Part shown: positions 11,094-20,825 of the stretch, one piece after another | Layout of the letters: each line of letters opens with the position of its first letter | Numbering within the stretch: position 1 is the stretch's first letter | Origin: Polytrichum commune | Taxonomy: Eukaryota; Streptophyta; Polytrichopsida; Polytrichales; Polytrichaceae | Direction: 5' to 3' | Assembly (NCBI GenBank): GCA_950295325.1 | Contig: OX485803.1 | Location: 12,028,001 to 12,092,000 of the forward strand | Length of the DNA: 64,000 bases | Notes under the pieces: model-generated | The model's database searches: none | Told to the model about the DNA's origin: nothing | The model's input: only the letters and a program-made list of their open reading frames with translations | Program-made: the position numbers and the translations under genes

Positions 11094-12614
11094 ATGGAGT
11101 CGCAGGGGAATTTGCAGGAAGCGGGTGGTGCCAATCCTAGTGTTGTCACAGGTGGAATCCCTCCTGTCGCATGCACCACAATTTGTGCACAACGTCCTCC
11201 CATTCCTCCCACACCATTCTTTCATGGCTTTGCTGGAATGGGGAATCAAATGCCATTTCTCTATCCCCATTCCTACATGCCTCCAATTCCAGGGTTTGGG
11301 TTCGGGGCTCCCGCCCAAGGCACTCCTAGCGCCACAATTAATCACACGGAAGGATCACAAAAACGAGGCCCCCAAGAATCCGTCATTGACCACTCCAAGT
11401 CCAACAAGAAACGGAGAGGCCCCCGAAAGAAACCGGAAATTGTTGAATTGGACGCCGCCAAAGAGGATGTAGAGCTCCTGAAGAATGCTCACCATTGGAA
11501 GGACCACTGGGTCATTCAACTCATTTCACTTCGGGGGGAGATGCAAAACACATTCAACGCACCGCCAAAGCAAGGTGTTCCTTTTTTTCCGTTTTTTTTT
11601 TTTAAGGTTTTTGGTATATGCAGAGGAATCGCAACCTGCTTGCTGGTTTACCCAATTGCAGAAGTATGCACATTTTTTGAATTTAGGTTTTTTGAATTTT
11701 TTTCCCATGCATGCAACTTCCAAAATTTTATTTTTCCCCTGTATGTAGTTGGTTAAGGGTTCAGGCATCTGTAACAGCCTACAATTTGTAAATTGCTGTT
11801 GCAAACTGTAATCTGCATTTTGTAATCCACAGACGCTGCTGCTGTAATCTGCATTCCGTAATCTGCTGCTGCAGATTGTAATGTGGAATTTTCCTGCTGC
11901 ATATTGTAATCTGGAATTTTCCTGTTGCAGACTGTAAATTGTTCTTTGTGGTGCTGTTGTAGACTGTAGTTTGGAATTTTTAGGCTCCGAAGTTGCATAC
12001 TTTGATTTTTTTGTTTCGTTCAATGTTGGCCATATGCACAATTTTTTTTCAATTCACATGGCATTCGCCAAGTATTAGTTCATGGTGTGCGGATTGAAAT
12101 TATGGCTTACTATTTGCAACGTTGTGCAAGTGTGGACAATTGGTTCCAGTTGCACACAAAATTTGTGTCTCTCTGTCCGAATTTCATAAAAGACAATGAG
12201 GCTTGCAGGAAGAAATGAAGTTCCATCTACAACGACTACAAGGAAGATAAGGCCATAAATATGAGGTCTGGATCCGAACGTTCCGAGAAATGCTGTTGGT
12301 ATCAACTTGTGGATGAGTTCATGTCCGATAGGGCGCATGTTATTTCACATGCGCATGCGAGTGCAACGAATCCAGATGGGCCGAAGTCCACAAACGCTTC
12401 GGACACCAATACCATGGAACACAAGAGTGGGGAGAACACATCAAAATCTCCCGATCCCAAGCGCAAAGAGGATATTTTTCTAGAACAATGCATTATTGAA
12501 ATTAAAGAAAGTAGCAAAAATCTAATAGATAGTTTGAAGGCCAGTGATGACATGAAAATGGTTTTATTGATGAGCATGCAACAAACAATGCAAAAATTGG
12601 TAGAGAAGCTTTGA
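11094..12614 (+). pseudogene. Harbinger-associated SANT/Myb-like DNA-binding protein, interrupted
   Basis: In Harbinger elements this partner protein carries the transposase to the nucleus and binds the transposon ends. The first part (11094 to about 11575) encodes a Pro/Gly-rich N-terminus, a basic segment (SNKKRRGPRKKPEIVEL) and the start of the trihelix/SANT region (WKDHWVIQLISLRGEM...PPKQG). The second part (about 12131-12614) resumes with WFQLHTKF...CPNFIKDNEACRKK, SSIYNDYKEDKAINM, SGSERSEKCCWYQLVDEFM and a helical C-terminus ending KLVEKL. A TGA at 12216-12218 sits where the family has Trp (after CRKK). The two halves are separated by about 555 bp that could be an intron or an insertion; no canonical GT-AG pair restores the frame exactly. 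Confidence 0.8.
11575..12131 (+). other. Insert or intron splitting the SANT-like gene, with TGTAATCTG repeats
   Basis: Begins with T-rich tracts. At 11770-11970 it holds an irregular tandem array of words like TGTAATCTGCA and GGAATTTTCCTG. The words CAAGGTGT at its left edge and CAAGTGT at its right edge resemble a short target duplication, which fits insertion. A decayed intron is the alternative, since the left edge contains GGTGTT and the right edge ends in CAAG. Confidence 0.4.
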
Positions 12615-12624
12615 ATACATGTTC

Positions 12625-14047
12625 ACTATAAACTTCGTCATCAATGAAAGTTTGTGCAATGCATGCATTCGTCTTTGCCATCCAAAGACTTCTTGCAATG
12701 TTATTTCGTCTTGCGGACAACTCTTTGAATGATTTTCCATCAGTGCTCATTGCAATCTCAAAGTCCATAGCATCTTCTTGTTTTATGTATTCAAGAGTTT
12801 CTCGTGAGTTGTCGTCAATGCCGGCCAAGTTGTGCAATGTCAAGTTCGCAACAGCCATTCGCTCTTGTATGGATGAACCCGACACTTTTGCGATGGCTAG
12901 CCCGTTGTGCACCTCATCGGTGACCTCCCGCATCCATTCTTGTTTCTAAAAGATATCCCCGAAAATGATGCACATGTTGTATAGAACCAAGCATGTCGAA
13001 ACCAAATCATGCACATTCTTCAAATGCACATCCACCCTCTTTAGAAGAATTCGTTATCTACCTTTGAGCATTCTGAATGCTCGTTCGACGCATATGTGTG
13101 TGAAACTTTGGACAAAGTTCAAGTGGTACTCCTCTCGTGACAAGCCGTGTTTGTGACCTTTGAACGGAACCAACATCTAGGGACGACATGGGTACGCTGC
13201 ATCGCCAATCAAAGTATAAGGCGAGAGCTTGCCAACTTCGCAGTACTAGCCGATTGCGGTCCTAGCCCACATGTTGGCATAGTGCATCGAATCCGCCCAA
13301 CCTATGTCGAAATCCCGAAACAAACATTTGGTTGACACCACGCCCTGCAAAAAGATTGAATGAAATCCTTTGCGGTTGTAGTAATCTAGAGCATGCAATC
13401 GGGGTGCAACGATAGGTATGTGGGAGCCATCGACTGTCCCCACCACGTACGGAATCTGTTGCAAGTCCTGAAATTCCTATGTATATTTATTTATAGTGGA
13501 AGGAGAATGCTAGTTGATGAATTTTTTTAGCAATTTTTTTTATGACAAGACAAAATTGGGAGACTGTTAGCTGACTTGATGATAGGCCAATCTTGTACAA
13601 ATCGACAATGCACTGCATGAAATTACCTGTAGCCAATCTTGAAATTGATACAACAACCTTCACATGAACTGGAATGGCCAAACGCATGTTCGTGTCTTCT
13701 CTCTGCAAGTCGGGTGCGAGAGTACTACATAAGTATTCAAAAGTCGAGACGTCTATACGTATGCGCCCTTTATACTCCCTCGCATTGAATGAGCCCAACA
13801 AGTTTTGGTTGAAGAATTCTGGTTGATGCAACCCTCGCTCATGAGCCCACAGATGTCGTTGCCGTCTCCCGCTCCATAGCTTGAATCCATGCAGTGCAAG
13901 TGTCATGCAACCTAGTTGTTGCCAGTGCCACAGAAAAATCACCTCATCGTCTCTGGACATACACTCCAAGGTGGTGAACAAGGAGAGCTGGAAGACGAGC
14001 AAAATTGTGAGCTTGTGGACGTCGGGGTCCATTTTCACAACAACCAT
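12625..14047 (-). pseudogene. Harbinger DDE transposase, with frameshift and several stops
   Basis: The encoded enzyme would cut and rejoin the element ends. The N-terminal part (14047 down to about 13540) opens with MVVVKMDPDVHKLT and has a helix-rich region with EYKGRIRIDVSTFEYLC and SRLATGNFMQCIVDLY. The catalytic part (about 13495-12640) shows GTVDGSHIPIVAP (first Asp), KGFHSIFLQGVVSTKCLF and DFDIGWADSM, LIGDAAYP (second Asp) and VERAFRMLKGR (Glu), so all three DDE residues are still encoded. A frame change lies at the T-rich tract near 13520-13545. Stops on the minus strand occur at 13510-13512, 13477-13479, 13246-13248, 13177-13179, 13054-13056 and 12946-12948. The frame runs past the probable end into the antisense of the SANT gene, so the 3' limit is approximate. 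Confidence 0.9.
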
Positions 14048-14296
14048 GCTCTCAAAGGTTAGTGGCAGCTGGGAGTGAACAGATGAGGCAGCAGAGTGAA
14101 GAAAAAGGCTTCTACTCCGAGTCTAGCCTTTGTGAAACCTGCTGGAGGCTCGAAATCCCTGCAGGCCCAGGCTCGGAACCTTCGCTGCAGCTACTGGTCG
14201 GTTGCTCTGTCGGTGCCACTCGTGTGGTGGCCGGACGGACTGTCAGTTGGCGTGGCTGCAGTCTACGACTTCGAAACCCTAGCTAGAGGCCAGGAA

Positions 14297-14323
14297 CTGG
14301 CTACCGCCTGTGTGGCTACCCCC
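14297..14323 (-). repeat. Right terminal inverted repeat of the Harbinger element
   Basis: Read on the minus strand it begins GGGGGTAGCCACACAGG and continues CGGTAGCCAG, matching 10692-10718 at 19 of 27 positions. It is followed by the second TTA at 14324-14326. Confidence 0.88.
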
Positions 14324-14326
14324 TTA

Positions 14327-15977
14327 GTATCTCCCATAATATTCATTCATGCAACTCTTTGGAGAGAAAATTATGGATATATTTTTTAGTATTGTATTAT
14401 TAACTGATTTACATTGTAGTATAAACTTCGCGACAATTCAACTGACATCATATAATAACTATATATCATAGCGGTAATGTCATGTTCTTCATATGTTAAT
14501 ACCATGCTTACCTAGAAAAAGACAAAGAAAAATGTGGTCATTGTAATTGTTCAATATGATAAAAATTTCATAAATATTATCAATTCTTCTACAACACATA
14601 AATCTTGTTTTTCAATATATATTTATATATTTATTAGTAAATATTTTATAATTACAAAATTTATGTGAATATAATAATTGTTAGAATCTGGCACATGCAT
14701 CAAAATATGATGTAAAGTTAGCACCCTTTGTTATCATGTCTTCAGTTCCTAGATTCTAGGTTCACACGAGCCAGCAAAAGAAGGCGAAGCACAGGCCACC
14801 AGGTGGCAACACTGAAGAGTCTGGCACATGATGATGCTCACAAGCATTTCATTTCCTTGGATTTCCTGCAAATTCCGCCACATTACAATTGCATTCCAAC
14901 TTTTTGGCTGCCTTGCTGTGCCACGGTGACTACCATCTCCAAGTATTGCACTCTCTGCTCTTGCCAAATCCTCCATGTAATTACAGTATCATAAGCTCAA
15001 CGCAGATTTATAGAAGCAATTCCAGATTTGCAGGTGAGTCTTTGGTTCTTCTTGCTCTTTGTACGTGTTCCTGTCTATCAGTGGTTCAGGGTAGACTGGA
15101 TTGATCCTTGTACTTTTCCAAGTTTCAAGCTCTGCTTTTGGAGGTGGGTGAGGAGGCTTCATTGTTGTGTTGGATGAAGGTTGCATATGACTGGGCAGCA
15201 AGGTTTGGGTGCTTTGGAAATGTTTGATTCGTTGTGGGTTGGAGTCTTTTTGAGGGATTAGGGTTTCGTCACCACATCAAAAGTTTGGTTGGTTTTTGTG
15301 GGATTTGCTCAATTTGATGTGGAGTGTCGTGTGATGGTTGATTGGTCTGGGAAAGGCATTTTTTTTTTTTGGTTGCAGTTTAGTGTTTGTATTGTTGTGA
15401 TCGCTCTGTGGTTTCGTCATTCAGAATTGGTGCAATCCTGCCTCGGCTTGAAGAGTTGGTGCAGTTGAATTGCATTTGAAGTTGACACTCGGAGTCGAAG
15501 CAAGGAATTTTCTTGGTTTTGAGTTGAGGAATTTATGGTGTCCATGACTATGAAGTGAGATGTAGACTGCAGAATGTTTCTTGTATTGGACGTGAGGATT
15601 AATGAAGAGAAAATTAAGGAAAAAGTGAGGGTACTTTCGAGATGCCATTTCGGGAAAGGAATTGCCAGTGCTTCATTAGGGGACCAAAAAATGAGCTACA
15701 GGGTAATTTGAATATAAGTAAATTGTGCTATCAGGACATTGATATTGTTTGCGTTTGCAGGTAGCTCAATAAAATGTCTCATCTGATTGAAGACCTCAAG
15801 ATGAGAAGCTGAAGATATTGAGGAAGGATTGAAACCCTTGTTTGAGAAACAGTGGACTAGGTAGAGGTTTCCAGTATTGTCAGATCGATGCAATAAGTCT
15901 TAATTGAGATTTCTGTTAGGTATGGCGATTAGGGCCTTCAGAGGGTCATAGAGCACACAAGAGAAGAGATACCTACA
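14327..15977 (+). promoter_or_regulatory. Upstream region and possible 5' UTR exon of the SEC14-like gene
   Basis: 14327-14720 is very AT-rich with no features. From about 14730 to 15033 the composition becomes gene-like and ends in a strong splice donor, CAG/GTGAGT at 15031-15039. An acceptor-like TTTGCGTTTGCAG ends near 15761. This suggests a non-coding first exon with a ~0.73-kb 5' UTR intron before the start codon at 15978. An open frame at 14728-14994 overlaps this exon but shows no recognisable protein. The inference rests on splice consensus only. Confidence 0.35.
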
Positions 15978-18900
15978 ATGTGTATCGAGGTTAGTAAATT
16001 GAAAGTAAGGCCTGAGAAGAAGGCCGAAAGCCCAACAGTCACAAGTAAGCAAAATGTCACAGTTTCTTCGGCAACTACTGTATTGACAAAATCCAGGAGT
16101 ACAAATAGTCCATTCAAACGCAAGGGCTTCAAGGATTCAACAGGGCAGTTCCTTCTATTCGCAGCAAAAGTAGTTGCTCTTGAGGCCATAAGGCGAGGAT
16201 CGCAGGGGAAATGTCGGCCTATCTGGTGGGGCCTCCAAGGCCTGTCTGTTTTCCAAGCTCCTCCTTTCAGCTGGTTGCAGCGCTGGGCTCCTTTTCGAAT
16301 ACTTGCACACGCTACGGAGGTGAGTTTTGTCACAAATTACTTCCATCATACTATGTCAAGAGCACTGGCTCGTTTGTGGCAATATGTAGGTGTGGAATGG
16401 ATGTTTTGTTCTGTATTAAGCCAATTCTGCTTTGTTTCTGCAGAGTTTCTCAAAACCTATGATCTGCTTGTCAGTTGCAACTGTTGTTGCAAGCGCCTAT
16501 AAAGAGTCACGTCAGGAGAAACCTGTTGTTACTGGCACAGCTCCTGCTGCTGACCTTGCAATAACCAACATCAGAACTGGTGAAGGCAAGGAGGAAGAAA
16601 TTCTTGTGACTGATCAGCATGATCAGCAAGCTCTCTCTCTTGAAGTGCTGAAACAGGAGCTGGAGAGGAATGGTGTCATATTAACGGAACGGTGAGGATA
16701 ACTGCAAACTTTTCACTATAGGCTGTTGTGTGTTGAGATGAGACTGAAAACTCCTTACAGTGATATGGATTGGGAGCGAATGTTTAACCTGCTTGATGAA
16801 GTCGTCGCTGATTTGATATCGGTGGAAAGAACATATAGATATTGATCAATTAAATGTTGAAGTTGTCCATCTTGTATGTTCTCTTTAATTACAAGCAGAG
16901 CACTCCTTGCAGTGCAGCAAATACTCCAAATTCCTGCATTCCATTTTGTGTTGACTCAGAACCAGCTGTTGAGCACTTCACGGCAAAATATTTCTAGTTT
17001 TACTACGAGGACATGCATGTAATTAGCGTCTTGTTAGAATACTTACAGGTATTCAGGATGTATTCTTTCAGGATGGATGATGATGAAGTGGAGAGGTTTG
17101 GGGTTGCAGCAAATGGAGACATGTCTAAGTTTGTGGCAACTATGAAAAAGACAGTGCAATGGCGGGAGAACTACCACTTTCTGCCTGAATCTGATCTTCA
17201 GACGTGGTCGCACCTCATCTTTTGGCACCTTCATGATGCTCAGGGCCGCCCAATCCTCGTCATTCGCCTCGGTGCAGCATATTCCACCATAGCTCCTTCT
17301 GATCGTCCACGCTTTGCTCAGGCAGTGGGTATGCACAACTACCTCTTATCGGACTCCATTTCATTGTTGTCATGCATCACAAACTTCCAGAGGCAGAATT
17401 ATCATTTAAGAACAATTAATTGTTGCAATAACATCAGAAATTCTTTCTTGATGTCATAAGAATTGCATGATTTTAAACAGTTCTTTTAATATGTGCCACA
17501 TTATGCTACTCTGAAGCAAATTGTTACAATAGAACAATATATGCATTATTTAATAATTACATGATATGCCACTAGGTATAACTTAGCATAGAATTTACAC
17601 TATACACCACTCTTTGGAAAGTGATCGTTCACAGGCCTCAATCACAAGGGTGCAGTTTCGCAGGTTGAGTATGGACTACAGAATATGGTGTTAAAGGAGG
17701 ATGCCCGCCTTACTGTGGTGATGGACTGCCGAGGCACTTCTCTTGTGGGCTTTCCACTGCACATGATGAAGTCGTGCTCAGTGCTTGTTCAAGAGAATTA
17801 CCCAACACGTTTAGCAGCTCTCTTTGTCATCAATCTCCCACCTGTTGTGCACATCTTAGCAAAAGCTATCATGCAGGTTTGGTTCTTAGCCTGTCCTGCA
17901 TACTGTGCCCTGTATGTACTATCTACATCCTTTGAGATAGATCAAGAAGTGTGTGCAAGTGGTTGCCAATTCTCTAGTTTGTGTAACCTTTGGGCTTTAT
18001 GGTAAAAGAATGACACAATATGTGTAACAGCAGTTCAAAGAGTCCAGTTCTCCAGTTGGATTGACTTGTTAAGTAGCAAGGTAAGCAGACCTAGCATGGT
18101 TACTATCTTAGTTCGACATCTATATTTGAGTGGTGTGTAGTTAGGTGTGGATCTAAGAGCAGACACCAAAAAGACATGTAAGGTGACCAAAATAGACAAC
18201 ATATTTGAGGGGGCCTACATCATCATACAAGAGTAACGAACATCTTCATCTTGAAATTGAATAAGATATCAATATGAGCTCCGAAATTATGAGGAAAATG
18301 GCTACAGCCGAGATTTGGATTTGCTAATCATCTCGTACTAGGTAATCTTGTGTTTGACATCCTAGGAGAAGTGGGTGCAGAGCTAAAAGTGTCCATTTGA
18401 GGCTCACTTACCTTCAATCTTCATCGAGCACAGTAAATACTATATATTCTGTAATAAATGTTACTAATAATGATTTGAAGAGTTTATCAATAAAAAATGA
18501 CCAAATGTTTAGAATGACCTCTTTCTTGTAATCATCATTTCACATGCTGAATAATCTGCCTTGTTTCACATCTCATAATCAGAGGCATGAATGTTTTAGG
18601 GATTTGCTGTTCATAGCTATCAGTCTAGACTAGCTGGAAAAACTGTTGTATGATGAGAAGCTATTGATTTTTAATGGGTTTGGGCAGGTTGTCAAGCCAT
18701 CGACGCAGGAAAAGGTACACATGGAAGGTGACAATTACATGAACAATCTGGCAACTCATCTTGGGGGCATCTTTAATGTGCCTGTTGTACTTGGGGGCAA
18801 GTGCTCATGTGACTTTTGTGACAAGGTTCGGACGCACAAGGTGGCTTCCGATATGTCACTCGTGGCTCACAGGGCCCGTGCAGAGTTGGAGCAGTTGGGA

Positions 18901-19062
18901 GATCAGGAATTGGCTTTGGAGGAGAGGGCCTACAGTGCACGACTTTCCATGTACCAGTCCTACTCAGGGACTCTGCAGTTGTTGATTGGGGGGCTCTTCT
19001 TGCTTTGGATTGTGGTTTCAATGTTGTCTGGCTATTATGATAGCCATATCCCACCAACGTAG
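15978..19062 (+). CDS. SEC14-like CRAL-TRIO domain protein with a C-terminal membrane segment
   Basis: Likely a phosphatidylinositol/lipid transfer protein of the plant Sec14-like family. Five exons: 15978-16319, 16444-16691, 17072-17328, 17656-17876, 18688-19062; 480 residues; intron phases 0, 2, 1, 0, all GT-AG. The N-terminal ~115 residues hold a conserved plant block (RPIWWGLQGLSVFQAPPF, WLQRWAPF). Residues ~180-240 form the CRAL-TRIO N-terminal helices (ELERNGVILTER, GVAANGDMSKFVATMKKT, VQWRENY). The lipid-binding lobe follows, with WHLHDAQGRPILVIRLG, DRPRFAQAV, VVMDCRGTSLVGFPLHMM and LAALFVINLPPVVHILAKAI. Residues 393-400 (GGKCSCDFC) match a Cys-rich end seen in the family. Beyond it lie a charged helix and a hydrophobic segment at about 451-471 (LQLLIGGLFLLWIVVSML), which would anchor the protein. 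The start is the first in-frame Met of an open first exon. Intron 4 holds repeat R1. Confidence 0.9.
18130..18432 (+). repeat. Dispersed repeat family R1, copy B (in SEC14-like intron 4)
   Basis: Opens with GTGTGTAGTTAGGTGTGGAT, shared almost exactly with the copy at 51170. It then keeps the family order: AAAATGGCTAC, ATTTGGATTTGCTAATC, ATCTCGTA, GTGGGTGCAGAGCTAAAAGT and a CTCACTTACCTT-like end. It lies in sense orientation inside the intron between exons 4 and 5. Confidence 0.65.
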
Positions 19063-20500
19063 TGTAATAAATAGTTTTTGATATATACTTGATTTCAGAG
19101 TAATTTGTAGTGTGCTTAGGTTTGTCAGGGAGGAGTGTCAGGGTGAAGCTCAACATTTACTACTTGTGAGTACTGTGGGACTTGATATAGAGAGTGATGT
19201 GTGCTACTTTAACCTACTAGTAGTTCAAGGTTGTATTTATTGTCCATGGAGAAGAACTTCCTCTTAGATGTGTTGACAAAGAACATTGATACTGCACAAT
19301 AATGTAGCCATACGGACTCCCTGTACTGCTTTTGGCTCGTGCTATTTAGCCTTTGGCCAAGGAAAAGAGAAAGAAAGATCAGAAGATTCTTCATGTGCAG
19401 AGAAGAAAGTAGTCCAAATCAGAGGAATGCGAGGTTTTTTGCTTGTGTAGTTGGAGTATGTTTGGGCCCTTTAGTCTTGGAGAAACTGGGAGAAACATGT
19501 CAATGAGTTTGATTGAAAATATGAGCTTCAAATACGTCATTTGGTGTTGTTGTGTTGTTATTGCATTCACGAGTTCTCCTGTTGTCTTTCAGAATAAGTC
19601 TGGGAAACTGGTAGGTCTGATGTTTTCACATAGGACATGGTATAAACACTTAATACCAGTGTTTACTGAGTTGCCATAAACAAGGAAGTTCTAAATTATC
19701 ATCAGCAAGGGCCTCTCTCACATGAACAGTCCAATTGCTTACTGTGTCTTTCTCCAGTACCTCTCACAAAAATTTCATCCAAGTCTACCTACAAGTACAT
19801 TTCTACATTAATGTGGTTTTCTGTAAGTACACTAAATAGTCATATTACTGTGGGCAATGCTAATTTTCAACCCACGTCCAAAATCTAGTTTAAATCTCTT
19901 CGAGGAAATTGATGTGGGTGAATATCTATTTTATGCCACTGTTGATGTAAGGTGTCTATTTTATTACGTGTAACATGTTGATTGGAAATCTCAAGGAAGA
20001 CTTAGGGGAAGACCTGGGGTCTTGGACTTACATTATTTCCACCCTGCTAGACAATTCGAATGCCCACATCATTCATTTCCACACTACTTTTCACCCACAC
20101 TAATAGGACTATTTTAGTGTAGTTGGTGAAAGATGGAGACACTTTGCTGGATGCAAGATATGATGCCTACCTGCCGTAGACCATTCCTCTCACACAACTT
20201 GCAGCAGTCAAGACTGAGTTGTCTTGCATTGCAAAGTTCATGAAATTTATGAGCGCATGAACAAGTGGGGAAACATTAGCAATCCCTTGAAGTGAGGAAG
20301 ATAACTTTACTCTGTGGCAAGCATGAAAGCATCAATCTCATGACACAAATATGATGAATGGTAAGTTAGAATTGCACTGCCAAAGGTGAAAATGCGATGC
20401 CCACTGGAAAACAGTTGAGCAAACGCTTTACATGTGCTTGTACCTGCCTCACCACCTTGGGTGGGTGTGTGTTCCTTGTGCTTTCCACATTATCAACATC
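19063..20500 (+). other. 3' flank of the SEC14-like gene, no other gene seen
   Basis: Directly follows the stop codon. The first few hundred bases have transcript-like composition and are probably the 3' UTR; AATAAA-like words occur near 19065. Nothing else recognisable appears up to the MITE at 20501. Confidence 0.35.
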
Positions 20501-20825
20501 CACTGGAGTGGATATTTAGTGTTTGATACACAAAATACGAACGCATACACTAAGTATCGATAACCCTATGAAATAAGTAACATTAAATGTGAAATCAAAC
20601 ACTAAATATCAACTATGGTAATATGTGGAAGTTACATGTTTGAATTTAGTGTTAGTAAGGACATGAAAGAAAATAAAACAACGATGATAAAAGGGGAATT
20701 TCAACATATCTTCTAGCATATCTTCTAACACTAATTGTCAAAAAATTGAAAATTAGTGTTGAGCAGGGTAGGGTGGTAACAACAAAAAATATTATCAAAC
20801 ACTAAATATCTTATTTAGTGTACTA
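20501..20825 (+). mobile_element. MITE family M1, copy 1
   Basis: About 325 bp, collinear with 57287-57623 and, reversed, with 28148-28474. Shared internal words include GTGGAAGTTACATGTTTGAA, TTTAGTGTTAGTAAGGA and GTTGAGCAGGGTAGGGTGGT. The ends carry GGATATTTAGTGTTTGAT and its inverse. No coding capacity. The left tip is degenerate in this copy. Confidence 0.85.

Larger units (their letters stand above)
10692..14323. mobile_element. PIF/Harbinger DNA transposon, full length but inactivated
   Basis: A 3632-bp element flanked on both sides by the trinucleotide TTA (10689-10691 and 14324-14326), the typical Harbinger target-site duplication. The 27-bp terminal inverted repeats match at 19 of 27 positions without gaps. 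It carries the two genes diagnostic of the superfamily, arranged tail to tail: a SANT/Myb-like protein on the plus strand (11094-12614) and a DDE transposase on the minus strand (14047 down to about 12625). Both genes contain stop codons, so the copy is dead, but the termini could still be mobilised in trans. It lies between NOP58 and the SEC14-like gene. Confidence 0.93.

Noticed and set aside
14728-14994. Open frame of 88 codons upstream of the SEC14-like gene
   Set aside because: No recognisable protein; better explained as a non-coding 5' UTR exon.
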